DNA of 64,000 nt from Mesostigma viride (lineage: Eukaryota; Streptophyta; Mesostigmatophyceae; Mesostigmatales; Mesostigmataceae), in NCBI GenBank assembly GCA_009746045.1, contig RPFO01000715.1, forward strand, positions 409,449 to 473,448, in the 5' to 3' direction. This document shows, piece after piece, positions 33,090 to 44,704 of this stretch. The translations under genes were made by a program, and so were the position numbers. The notes beneath the pieces are model-generated. The model saw nothing but the letters and a program-made list of their open reading frames with translations. It did no database searches and was not told where the DNA came from. Position 1 is the stretch's first letter; each line of letters opens with the position of its first letter.

Positions 33090-33612
33090 GATTAAAATTA
33101 AATTAAATTAGATTATAACATGCCTCCGTTGGGAGGTCATGTAGCACATATTCCATGTTGGGTGGGTGGAGGTGGGACTAGAAGCCGCGTAATCGACCTA
33201 ACCTAACTCTAAGCTATCTAGTCTAGAAAATCCTAACTACGCTACTCAGCAAAACGCCCCTTCCTCTTGGGGGGGGGGGGTGGCTTGCCCACAGGGGCTG
33301 GCGTGTGAGCCTGGACAATCTTCTGCCACCTCTTCTTGTTCTGCATGGCAGTCCAAAGAAGGGAGAGGGAGTGGATGCGGTGTTCAAATTGGGCTGGGAC
33401 CACTAGGTTGGCCATCAAACTTCGGATGTAGTTCATGGCAGGCTTACCTACTAGCTTCCTGGGAATGTCCTTGGGGCCAGGCCAGGTTGACCAGGATATG
33501 CCGCCCGGGTTGGCCAAGCCGCTGGGGGCCGGCCAGATGAAGGGCGGTATCGACCTGGCTGGTGCGAGCAAGATGTCCTACAAATGCTATCCTACGCTGC
33601 CTAATCTCGTCC
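33090..33612 (-). mobile_element. L1-like LINE 3' end (ORF2 C-terminus and 3' UTR)
   Basis: The minus-strand frame ends with KKRWQKIVQAHTPAPVGKPP and a stop at 33242. Then follow a 3' UTR, the hairpin CCTCC-CAAC-GGAGG (33123-33136) and an AATTTAATTTAATTTT tail at about 33090. Its right edge (CTCGTCCGAA) meets a family C copy. Confidence 0.8.
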
Positions 33613-34015
33613 GAATGATAGACAAGGAGAAATGGGCTGCCGTCTGCGATAAGCACCTTCCTGTGGGGCCCATGCTCATGTATGTCGGTTTTCTCCCCAC
33701 CGACCCGGCCCACGGCCCATTGGTAGAATGATGCAGGGTAGAAGTCCTCAGGTGGAGTTTATTATTGCCCCTGAGGATAACCGGCGCTACACCGACTACT
33801 GCCCGGCTCCTCTGCCATTACAGTAGACGGGACAGCTGGCAGATGAGGATTAAATGTCATCCCCCTCTAGTGACTATAAGTATGGTTGGGACATCATGAT
33901 GCAGACGATCATGTTTGTAACTTTCAGTGTGTAATTATTTTTCTAATGAGATTAGCTTAGTACGGCTCCGTGGCAGGCATGCCCATGCGCATGACACACA
34001 AGTACTTTAAACAAG
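33613..34015 (+). mobile_element. Family C element, 3' part
   Basis: Parallels the minus-strand copy at 8286-8700: GATAGACAAGGAGAAATG, GATAAGCACCTTCCTGTGGG, a VEFIIAPEDNRRY segment matching VEVRIAPEDSRY, ATGATGCAGACGATC, and the final GCGCATGACACACAAGTACTT. The frame is broken by a stop after LPLQ. Confidence 0.75.
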
Positions 34016-34543
34016 AATTAGTACCTTAGGGAGCTAGTGATCCCGTCCGGACTGAGGCCGGCGGGGCGCCGGCGTGGCCGGCCGGGCTGATTCTTGTGTC
34101 AAGTGAAAGGTCTACTCGTGAACGAGTCACGAGTCACGGCTTCACGCCGCGAAGACCTGAGCCTCGCAAAACAAAATAATTCTCTTCTTCGTCACGGGCT
34201 GCTCGAAAGCAAGTTTCCTGCCACGAAGTCTCCGGAGTGGAGCAGTGCACAAACCTTGCTTGGCATGTTATGAAGTGAATGCACGACAGGTAATCGGAAC
34301 AGGTCTGGACACTCATGAACAACAAACGCCTTGAGCTTTGCCAATCTACAAATCAATAATGCGATGAATGCTGGGTAAAAATTTCTACAAAAGGGAGTGC
34401 TGCAGATGAATGTGCGCGGATTAAGTGGGCATTATCTCGACAGCCGCAGTTCGGGAAGTACTGAAGAGCTTCGGTCAAGCCCTGGCCGTAAATCGTTAAA
34501 ACTTGTTAAGTATAGTGAGTTGGACTGTACATGGTGAGCAGAC
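34016..34543. other. Upstream region of the cyclotransferase-like gene
   Basis: No repeat or coding frame identified. It should include the promoter and leader of the gene starting at 34544. Confidence 0.5.
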
Positions 34544-37500
34544 ATGGACCTCAATCACATCCATGCAGCCCCGCGCATCGAGCTTGCCGTAGGAAATTCC
34601 CTGTATTTTGGGTTTGGGGCTATGTGCAACCGGATCGGCATGGCTCGGCGAGGAGTGAACTCACTTTGCCAGTGGCCTGCGCGCCTGGAAGGTTTCCGTT
34701 GCTCATTTGAAATCGGGGGAATGGCTACGCTGATGCACGCTGAAGGTACGCTTAAGTACTTCCGCAGCATTACACCCCATTCTGTGCTGACTGTCTCATC
34801 GGCATGCAACAGCCGCCGATGCACCTGTGCGCCTCTTCTTTTCCTCTGCCTCTCTTTCCCCTGCAAAACCACGCCCTGCGCTCCACCCCCTGATGCCATG
34901 GTCGATTCCTCTCCTCCCCCCAAAATGCATTCTCTGACCCTTTCCACCCCGAGCCCCCCCCCCCCCCCCCCTCACCTCCCTGTTGTCTTGCGTGGTTGCA
35001 TATCATGGTTGTGTTGTAGACCACCTAAAACAAGCCATATCATAATACCATATCTTGCAGGCCGTATGGCAACATGTTGTGGGGGGGGCTGTATCCTCAA
35101 GGGTGGGCACGGGGTCCAATGCTCCGCCATCTTTCACCTGATGCAGCTGTTTCACCCCGTCTGGCTAGTTGACATGTGCCTTCCCTCTCGACGCCAATCA
35201 TTTGGGGTCCACTATGGACATGCCTCCTCCGCAGTAACCACACTCCACGAACAAGACGCAACCCTCGCGAATGACCCCGCGCCATTGGCTTCAGTGCCAA
35301 ATGCGATGCATGGTTCGATGGAAGCGCGTGCGCCTGGTGGAGATAGACATGCCCCTGTAATGTATTGGTACCCACGGAGCGTAGTCTACATGCTGTTAGT
35401 TAATGCCTCTGTAGTGACTGCCGACCCCATTTCAGTGAAACGGAAGTCAACCAAACGAAGATGTCCGTCCATGCTGACCCCACCTCTTAACACTCCGTGC
35501 CTGCGGATTGACCCACATTAGCCGGATGATTGACCCACATTAGCCGGGTGATTGACCCACATTAGCCGGATGATTGACCCACATTGGCCGGGTGATTGAC
35601 CCACATTAGCCGGGTGATTGACCCACATTAGCCGGGTGATTGACCCACATTAGCCGGATGATTGACCCACATTAGCCGGATGATTGACCCACATTGGCCG
35701 GGTGATTGACCCACATTAGCCGGGTGATTGACCCACATTAGCCGGGTGATTGACCCACATTGGCCGGGTGATTGACCCACATTAGCTGGGCGATTGACCC
35801 ACATTAGCCGGGTGATTGACCCACATTGGCCGGGCGATTGACCCACATTAGCCGGGTGATTGACCCACATTGGCCGGGTGATTGACCCACATTAGCCGAG
35901 TGATTGACCCACATTAGCTGGGCGATTGACCCACATTGGCCGGGTGATTGACCCACATTGGCCGGGTGATTGACCCACATTAGCTGGGTGATTGAGCCAC
36001 ATTGGCCGGGTGATTGACCCACATTAGCCGGGTGATTGACCCACATTAGCCGGGTGATTGACCCACATTGGCCGGATGATTGACCCACATTGGCCGGGTG
36101 ATTGACCCACATTAGCCGAGTGATTGACCCACATTAGCCGGATGATTGAGCCACATTGGCCGGGTGATTGACCCACATTAGCCGGATGATTGACCCACAT
36201 TAGCCGGGTGATTGACCCACATTAGCCGGGTGATTGACCCACATTGGCCGGATGATTGACCCACATTGGCCGGGTGATTGACCCACATTAGCCGAGTGAT
36301 TGACCCACATTAGCCGGATGATTGAGCCACATTGGCCGGGTGATTGACCCACATTAGCCGGATGATTGACCCACATTGGCTGGGTGATTGACCCACATTG
36401 GCCGGGTGATTGACCCACATTGGCCGGGTGATTGACCCACATTGGCCGGGTGATTGACCCACATTGGCCGGGTGATTGACCCACATTGGCCGGGTGATTG
36501 ACCCACATTAGCCGGGTGATTGACCCACATTAGCCGGGTGATTGACCCACACTAGCCGGGTGATTGACCCACATTGGCCGGGTGATTGACCCACATTAGC
36601 CGAGTGATTGACCCACATTAGCTGGGCGATTGACCCACATTGGCCGGGTGATTGACCCACATTGGCCGAGTGATTGACCCACATTAGCTGGGCGATTGAC
36701 CCACATTAGCCGGGTGATTGACCCACATTAGCTGGGCGATTGACCCACATTGGCCGGATGATTGACCCACATTAGCCGGGTGATTGTTGGGCCCACTGTT
36801 TGAATGAACGGTGAACGCGTGGATGAATGTGTGTGCGTGTGTGCGTGTGTGCGCAGGCGAGCGCATGCACGGTGTCCTGCACGAGCTGTCGCCGGCGGAC
36901 GCCAGCATGCTCCGCGAGTCGGAGAGCGGGGGCAATGACATGGAGGAGGTGCAGGTGATACCGTACCACCCTGGGGGTGGGTTTGACTACGCGCCGGAGC
37001 TTGTCTGGGTGTTCGTCTTCAAAGGGGACGTCCCCTCCTGGCGGCGCACGCACCCACAGGGTATGATTTTGTTCGTGGGTTGATGTCGTGGCTCGTAATG
37101 ACATGGTAGCTGACAATACACATTTTAAGTGACAGTGGCATGTAGAAATTGGTTGATGCGTTAGACTACATGTGGTTCGGTGAATATGGGGCTGTGTGAA
37201 GCTGGATGCAAACAGGGTGTAAGGCCTCATCTGCAAGGCAACCGCGTTCTTCTCATGAGCCACACATCCATGGTGCAACCTGCTGTGCAGCATGGCCGTC
37301 AGAGCATGGTGCTCCGTTCGCAAGAGCAGGCAGCCTGTGGGATCATCCATGGGGAAGGCGGCGTGTGCAGGCCTTAGGAGCTTACCACAAACAAGACAGC
37401 TAGGTGCTAGGTGCTGGTGTTTTGAAGAAGTTGTGAGGATGGTATCGCTGCGCCAATGACATTATTATTGTTATAGCACTAGTCACACTCCTTGATAGTA

Positions 37501-38907
37501 CTAGTCACAACTATTGTTACAATTATTGTTATAATACTAGTCTGCAATAAGTCTATAGTTTTATAAGTAAACAGTAAGTTAATAATTTTATAATCGGGGT
37601 TTTCGTGTCGGAGTCCATCTGTATCCCCGCCCACATAGTAGGGGTCGCGGCATGCTGCTCCATCGTACCCTTGATGAGTCCTCGTTCGGGCTCTGTGTGG
37701 GGCATCAGGGACGCGTGCTCAATCTTTTTCCATGAAACTTTCATCAATACATTAATCGCACTTCGTGCGTACATGTGTCATCAATACGGTGGTGACCTGC
37801 GCTACATCGCATGCGCCCTGTGCAGCTCCGTGCACCTGCTTGGTACCAAAGTCTCCGCTTGAGAGCCGGTGGCCTGACATCATCACGCACACACCCCATC
37901 GTGGCCTGACATCATCACGCATACACCCCATCCACGCACATGCGCCCTCTCCCTTCCACCATACTCCTCAACGGCAAACGTCGGTTAACCGTGTTTCTGA
38001 GCGAGGATAAGAGTGCGATTCTGTTGAGTTAGAACAGGGCGGGTCAACTGGTCTGGAAATATGCTCCAGGAGCTAGCTCATTGTCATTGCTGGATTTGAT
38101 GGGCCTGCCTGCCAGCAGTAAGCATCTTTCTGCTAAGCTGCTACTAGCTCTTCTCTAACCAGGGAGCTTGTGTGCCATCCCCGTCCATGACCCCGTCTTA
38201 TAATATCCATGTCATATCTTATCATATCAATTTACCATGACCCCATCTTATGATATCCATGTCATATCATATCATATCTATTTACTACTATTATTTTATC
38301 GAACCTGCATCATATCGCATCATATCTGCATCATATCTACCTGTCCACATCATGTCTTATCACATCCATGCCCTTCTCAACGGCCCCATCACATCGCGCC
38401 CACCCCCCAGAGCGGTACATCCGGATAATCGCCGCCGGCTGCCAAGAGGTGGGCGTGGAGGCCTCGTGGATCGAATGGCTGACATCGCTCGCCGTCGTCG
38501 AAGACCGGCGGCCCGAGGACTGGCTGCGCATCGACGACTCGGTGGCGGGGCGGTCGGACGGTTACTGCCACTGGTCGATGGACGTGGTGGAGTCGTACCG
38601 GGGGCAAGAGGTCGTCTTTGTGCTCGGGTACCCGCGCCAGGTCGTGCGGATAGACTATGCGCCGGATGACGAGACAGGCCGTGCGTTCGGGCTGCAGCTG
38701 TTTAGTGGGCGGGACATCACATATCGGACGTGCCGGAATCTGTACGAGCCGCTGTTGCCGGACGCGCCCAACCCAGAGGATATTCAGCCGGTGCACCGGC
38801 AGTGGGTGGAGTCGATGATCGTGGAGACATGGGCGGGGATTGTGGAGCGGGGGGGAAAGGTGACCATTTTGGGGTATTTGGATGAGGATCCGGCTACTGT
38901 GGAATAG
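34544..38907 (+). CDS. Gamma-glutamylcyclotransferase-like (AIG2/GGCT fold) protein, three exons
   Basis: Exons 34544-34745, 36857-37060 and 38411-38907 join in phase 1 at both borders to give about 300 residues. Exon 1 has YFGFGAMCN, the nucleotide-free glycine loop of the GGCT fold, and ARLEGFRCSFEIGGMATLMH. Exon 2 has HGVLHELSPADASMLRESES, where a Glu in RESES is the candidate catalytic acid. Exon 3 begins ERYIRIIAAGCQEVGVEASW and ends YLDEDPATVE. Family members turn gamma-glutamyl peptides into 5-oxoproline. The substrate here is unknown. Intron 1 (2.1 kb) contains a large 22-bp minisatellite. TGTAA lies at 38939-38943. An upstream start in another exon is not excluded. Confidence 0.85.
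35511..36786. repeat. 22-bp minisatellite, about 58 copies, in intron 1 of the cyclotransferase-like gene
   Basis: Units of 22 bp containing TTGACCCACATTAGCCGGG with point variants (TTGGCC, CGGATG, GCTGGGCG, GAGCC). It ends 70 bp before the exon 2 acceptor at 36856. Higher-order blocks repeat (for example 36063-36180 resembles 36239-36350). Confidence 0.97.
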
Positions 38908-39440
38908 TATGATAGGTGTTGTGCTGGCATGGGAAATTTGTAATTTATGACTGAAACCTTCATTGCATGTCGTGGTCATGCTTCTGTACGGAAACGTCAT
39001 TGCCAAGTACAGCCTTCAACGTACATGCATAATGATGCTTAAGCACAATATCTCCCTGCATATGTGGAATGCCCTCCATGTAGTACTAGAAAAATAGCGC
39101 CATGCTTCATGACTAGGCACTGAGGGAATAATGTGCAATATTTTAGCGGCCTTCGACATTGTGCATTAAGTACAGGCATGATGCAGCTCGTGTACGGTTG
39201 TTTGCTTGCCCAATCACCATTGGCACACATGCAGCACGTATACGCGCACGTCTATCGATCGGTGCACGCAAGTCAGCATGTGAATGTACTATCCTAGTCC
39301 CTAAGTCCTACTAACTACCCGGCGGTGGAACGCCATGCATCCAGGAGTAGTTACATCTCACTTAGTACTATCTTGAGCCCCTTGATATCCATACATGGGA
39401 TATTCAGCACTTATACCAATACAATGCAAACAGTGGCGCC
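38908..39440. other. Intergenic, nothing further recognised
   Basis: Contains the TGTAA signal of the preceding gene at 38939. No gene or repeat identified up to the LINE remnant. Confidence 0.5.
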
Positions 39441-40450
39441 ATATATACAGATGTACCGTGCTGGACTACGATGGGCAGGGTTGCCACCTGCTCATTGATG
39501 TCTCTGTGGCTCGGCCGCTTTCCGGTCGCCACATGCATCCTCCGGGCGGCTGTTTATCGATTGCCGGCACTGCTGCCGCTGTGGCCAAGTAAAGTTTGCC
39601 TCCTACGGCAATGCGAGGCCCCACCAGGTCATCCCCTTTGTCCTTGAGGAGTTCGGGGCAATATGGGCCACATGCATGCAAGACGGCGGAGTTTTGTCAC
39701 GAGTGCTGCCAGCTGCGGGAAGACTGCCTCGACCCCGAGGGTCATGCAGACTGCCCCGTGGTCGATCTGCCCGGACATGGTCCTCGTATTGGCGGCAGCG
39801 CCTGTCCCTCGCCCTCACTCGCACGGTGGCTGATGTGTTGTTCCGCCACGCGTCCGGGCTGAATTAATTTGTTGCAACCCAGGCGGTGTAGGTCATTTCC
39901 CCAGCCTGGTGGGCCTGCAGAGGTGTTGTTGCGTGTTGTATAGTTTGGCGTTGTCGTTAGTTGTACCTTGTGCTGCCAGGCTTGATCCTTGCATTAAAAA
40001 ATTAAATTAAATTATAACATGTCTCCGTTGGGAGATCATGTAGCACATATTCCAGGTTGGATGGGTGGTGTGGAGGAAGCCGCGTAATCGAACTAACCTA
40101 TAATTCTAAGCTATATCTAGTCTAGAAAAACCTATCTACGCTACTCATCAAAATGGCTCCTCCTCTTGGGGGGAGGCGGCTTGCCCACAGGGGCTGGCGT
40201 GTGCGCCTTGACAATCTTCTTCCACCGCGTCTTGTCCTGCATGGCAGTCCAAAGACGGGAGAGAGAGTGGATCCTTGCATGCCCGTGTCGGATTCTTATT
40301 ATTGTCTTGAGGGTTCTTCTTAATTTTCGGGGTTTAATTTCCTTGTGTTGCATGCCATTCTCACCTCAGTCTACTTATCATTCTCAATGAATATGAAGTG
40401 AGACAACCATGCCTGGGCGCATGGCGATCCAACGCCATGGAAGGACTAGG
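39440..40450 (+). mobile_element. Second copy of the restriction-like-endonuclease LINE (C-terminus), interrupted
   Basis: DYDGQGCHLLIDVSVARPLS (39465-39530) and, in another frame, PFVLEEFGA (about 39635), then an RTWSSYWRQRLSLALTRTVA segment (about 39773) correspond to the copy at 17567-18100. Frames are broken and the 5' part is missing. The 3' UTR runs on to about 40450 around the insertion at 39995-40269. Confidence 0.75.
39995..40269 (-). mobile_element. Truncated L1-like 3' end flanked by an 11-bp target duplication
   Basis: GATCCTTGCAT at 39984-39994 is repeated at 40270-40280. The insert reads on the minus strand from KIVKAHTPAPVGKPPPPKRR through the hairpin TCTCC-CAAC-GGAGA (40022-40035) to an AT-rich tail. 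Confidence 0.88.
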
Positions 40451-40451
40451 G

Positions 40452-42270
40452 TGAAAAAAATCAAATTAAATTATAACATGCCTCCGTGGGGAGATCATTA
40501 AGCACATATTCCTTGATGGGTGGGTGGAAGTGGAGGAAGCCGCGTAATCGAACTAACCTAATTCTAAGCTATCTAGTCTATAAAATCATTACTACACTAC
40601 TCAGCAAATTAAACGCCCCTTCCTCTTGGGGCCGGGGGTGGCTTGCCCACAGGGGCTGGCGTGTGAGCCTGGACAATCTTCTGCCATCGCTTCTTGTTCT
40701 GCATGGCAGTCGAAAGAAGGGAGAGGGAGTGGATTATAATTATTATTAGGAACATCACTCCTAATAATAAGAAGGGAGAGGGAGTGGATGCGGTGTTCAA
40801 ACTGAGCTGGGACCACTAGGTCGGCCAGCAACATCTGGGTGTAGTTCATGGCAGGTTTACCTAGTTTCCTGGGAATGTCCTTGGGGCCAGGCCAGGTAAA
40901 AACATATGCCGCCCTGGTTGGCCAAGCCGCTGGGGGCCGGCCAGACTGGCCAAGGGCGGTGTCGACCTGGCTGGTGCGAGCAAGATGTCCTACAAATGCT
41001 ATCCTACGCTGCCTAATCTCGTCCGAAATACGAGGCATACCCTGATACAAAGACTCTATAATGACCTACGCTGGGAAATCCCTACATTCAGGACCTCTCG
41101 GAGCATCCTGTAAACCGTGCCGTCGAGCTTAGCTGCCAGCTATATGTGTCCGTGAGTGTCCACGCCTCGGCGCCATACGTATCAGCACCGTGAGGACGAG
41201 GACCTTGAACTAGCATGCGCTTGCGGTGCTCGCCCAGGCCCTTCTCGAGCGCCAGTAGGTGGTGAGCGAACGGAGCCTGGCCCAGGCCAGGCCGATGCGG
41301 TTGTCCACATCGTCGGCAGTGTCAGGGAGCATGCTCCCCAGCAGCTAGCTTGAAGCGATCGCGGAACGGGACCTCCGTCCCGTCGAGCAGGCGCGGCAGC
41401 GGTGGGCGACTGGAGGCCCCAATCACCATCGCCTCAGTTTTGACACTAATCTCCAACCCCACCGCCCTCGCCTCCAGGCCCAGACAGTCCAGCCATGTCT
41501 GAATGTGCTCGGGGCGCGCGATGAGGGTGGTGTCATCCGCATAAATCAGGTCGGCCAGGCGGTAGCCAGGACCAACCCCGCCGTGCTCGCGCTCGTTACG
41601 GATGTCCAAGCCGGGCTCGAACCCTTGAAGTGCAGTAAAGCACTCACGTGCCCGGCCCGGCGCATGACGTGATCCACGACAATAATGAACAGATATGGGG
41701 ACATGCAGGACACAACCTTGCCACACCCCGTGGTGAAGGGGGAATGGTGGGGTGGTGCCTTCCGCAGTCCGCACTACTGCCTGTGAGCCTTTATACAGTC
41801 GACGAATGGCAGCAATAAACGCTGGTGGTACCCGATCCAGAGCTAGGATGGCCCAAAGAGCCTCCCAGAGGACCGTGTCAAAGGCCTTGATATAGTCAAC
41901 AAGTTAGGCTTAGACTAGGTAGCTTAGCGTTGGGATAGTTCGATTACGCGGCTCTCTCCTTTCCACCACCCATCAAGGAATATGTGCTACATGACCCCCC
42001 AACGGAGGCATGTTATAATTTAATTTAATTTTTAATAGTCAACAAAATTGAGGACCAGCGGCAAACCATCAGGGCAATGGCGACGCACCTCCTCCATCAA
42101 CCGACGCGCGACAAATACAGCCATGACAGTGTTACGACCTCAGCGAAAACCCATCTGAGACTCACCCAGGTGTGGGTCCAGCGCGGCGCGGAGCCTGTGC
42201 AGCATCACACTGACTATGATAGGACTAGGGTAGTTGTCTCTATATCAAGCAGGCCAGAAATCGGGAGAAG
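40452..42270 (-). pseudogene. L1-like LINE ORF2 remnant (RT to C-terminus) with its own 3' end
   Basis: On the minus strand: ESQMGFR, stop, GRNTVMAV (about 42140), LVLNFVD, then an interruption at 41903-42033, then YIKAFDTVLWEALWAIL (motif A), the QGCVL motif and RLADLIYADDTTLIARPEHI (about 41560). After that come SDEIRQRRIAFVGHLARTSQ (about 41020) and VQAHTPAPVGKPP (about 40650). The 3' UTR and tail end at about 40452. Internal stops and frameshifts show it is dead. A 50-bp duplication around 40736-40785 (GAAGGGAGAGGGAGTGGAT) disrupts its 3' part. Confidence 0.82.
41903..42033 (+). mobile_element. 131-bp L1-like tail inserted in the RT of the minus-strand LINE
   Basis: ATAGTCAACAA occurs just before (41892-41902) and just after (42034-42044). 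The insert is the family 3' end on the + strand (TAGACTAGGTAGCTTAG, the GGAATATGTGCTACATGA block, AACGGAGGCATGTTATAATT, AT-rich tail). It splits RT motif A of the older element. Confidence 0.88.
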
Positions 42271-42299
42271 TTGTCTCTATTTATCTAATTAATATATAC

Positions 42300-43815
42300 A
42301 GATGTGCATAGTTGTCTCACTTCAGATGTGCAGCTCGGGCCTGCGGGGCGGGGGCTTTACGCTGGCAACTTTTCTTGGATCAGCATGCAGCGCGTACTGC
42401 AACGACGTGTAAGGACTAGAAGTAGTACCATGCTCGGCGACCTCAACAGAGCGCTCAGCGCCCCCGCCCCCGCACAGCCGGCAGCCCCATCGGCTTCCTC
42501 CCTCTGCAAGGATGACATCCGCGCAGTGCTGGAGGAGCACGTGACCTGGCCGCTGGCCGAGAAGATGACCTCGCTGAACACCACGCTCAACACGGTCGAG
42601 GCCCGGGTCTCCAACGTGGAAACCAAGGTCGTCCACAAGCTACAACCACAGTTCACGGCGCTACACCGCGGCGCAGGCTTCGGAAACGCATGCTGCACTT
42701 GTCTCTCGCCTTAACCAGGTGGAGGGCAAGTGTGGCGTGCTCCTGAAGAAGCTTGAGGCCATCACCGCCCACACCGAGGCCCTGGCCACACAGGTCCCCA
42801 AGATAGCGGAGCAGACGGCCACCATTGCATCCCAGCCACCCCGGCAGGATGCTGGCGACCTCCCGCCGCTCTCCTACGCGGACCTGCTGCGGTCAGCGAC
42901 CGCATCCACCACGCCATCGCCACAAAGCTCCAGGAGCTGGAGGACCACCGCCAGGCCCAGCAACGGGAGGTCACCGACCGCGCTCGCCGCGAGTGCCGAG
43001 TGGTGCTACGTCGCTTCCCCCAGAAGCCAGGTGAGACGTCAACCTCTCTTGCTGACGAGCTCAAGAACCAGCTTCTTACCCTCATGGGCCTGGTAGGTGA
43101 GGTAGAACTGCGTGGGTGCCACCGCCTTCCCCACTCACGGGACAAGGCGGCTCCCCCACCAGTCCTACTCACCTTCCCCTCCCCTGAGGATAAGCAGCGG
43201 TTCCTCTCTCGTCGCAAGCGGTTGCACGACCTCACCTGGACGCTGGATGACGACCTCACCCCCGCTCAGCAACAGCAGCGACGCGACCTGTGGCCGGAAT
43301 ACCTCCGCCATAAGCAGGACCCCCAGAAGCCCAAGGTGTACTCCAGAGGGGCGGGGACCTGATGATCAACCACAAGATGTGGACGCCCCCAGCGGGCTAG
43401 AATAGCCCTAGCTTGTAACCATTGGCGTCACTGCCGCTAAGGCAGCCATGCCTAGACTGTTGCCTAGCTGCATGTGCCAACACACCTAGTCACGTGCCGC
43501 CAACGCATGGTACACAATCAGCCATAGCCTTAGCCTAGTCCTAGTACAGCCATGCTACGCCCTGGCTATGTTCAGATTACTTGCCCACGCTCCTTGCTAT
43601 GATATGCTCACATGGGTCTTATTGCACCCACAGTTTGCCGGATCGTTAGCCTGTCCTTTTAGCTAGCCGCGCCCGATTGCAGCTGTGGCATGCCTTTGGC
43701 ATGAAGGAGACTGGGGGTCTCTGCCCTTTCTCCTGTAGTGCACACACAGGGATTAAAAGCACTGCGGTGCTCCGTGACTCCCCAACGGGAGCACGAGTTT
43801 AATTAATTAGTACCA
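42300..43815 (+). mobile_element. Third ORF1-only L1-like element
   Basis: ORF1 pieces from about 42424 to 43362 (TAG not needed; TGA at 43360-43362) shift frame at least twice: a CKDDIRAVLEEHVTWPLAEK coiled-coil lead, LPPLSYADLLRSA, a VVLRRFPQKPGETSTSLADE segment, RLPHSRDKAAPPPVLLTF and QQQQRRDLWPEYLRHKQ. A 440-bp 3' UTR with no ORF2 leads to the hairpin CTCCC-CAAC-GGGAG (43778-43791) and TTTAATTAATTAG. Confidence 0.78.
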
Positions 43816-44704
43816 TGCACGTCTAAAGGGATAGGCGCCAAGACTGCGGAAGCCGCATGCATTGCTATAATTAGTAAGTAAGTACTTGCATGGGCATGCC
43901 ACAGAGTACTATGCTAATCTCATTAGGAAAAATAATTACGCATGCATGGCTATCGATCCGTAGGAAGACCTGCATGGAGGATCGAAGACCAAAGCTAGAA
44001 TGGTTTGTATGATAAACAATTAAGAAAAATTGTGAAGGGAAAAAAAGAAAGGTATGAAGTGGTGAAAATAAAAGATAACTATTACTATACGCGTGCATTA
44101 TTATATACATGGTAGTGCTGTGCGCTACGTCTCAAAAACACGGAAAAGATAACGGCAGGCTAGAGCTACCATGGTCCAAATTCTCCCGATTTCTGGCCTG
44201 TGCTGGTACGCTGTCTCCTTGATATATGTAGTATTGAAAAATAAAATAAATGAAGATGTCGTTGTTGGGATATGCATGGAGAGGCATCTAGGCGATGTTG
44301 GATGTTGGGTCAGGAGTTCGACCTTTCAGTGATTTTATATAATGAGATCATAGCAGAGCCCTTGCTCGGTGGCATGCCTCTGCGCACGATATGGAAGTAC
44401 ATACTTATATCAATGAAGCGGAGCTATACCATATAAAAGATACACGTTCTTGTCACCTCAAGGCAACCCTCCCCCCTTGAAAATTACAACATAGAGCCCA
44501 CAATGCCTTCTGAAGTTAGTCATAATGACCTGATGCACATCAACCATGGTCCTAACGCACACCATCCAGCTACTACATGCCATCATAGGGCGGCCGGGGT
44601 TCAAAAAGCACATTGTCCACCCTTACGGTTTACGGGTCTCTCAAAACCCACTTCCGGCTGCTGCGTGCGCATGAGTGCCAGATACTGCAGGATCCCCCCT
44701 GTCA
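43816..44704. other. Intergenic with family C and D fragments
   Basis: A family C 3' end on the minus strand (43866-43990, TTAGTAAGTAAGTACTTGCATGG), a family D block at 44140-44220, and a family C-like GGCATGCCTCTGCGCACGA on the + strand at 44372. TTACA at 44485-44489 is a TGTAA signal on the minus strand, about 215 nt past the RFC1 stop. Confidence 0.6.

Noticed and set aside
35511..36786. CRISPR-like array
   Set aside because: Units are contiguous 22-bp tandem copies with no unique spacers, in a eukaryotic intron.
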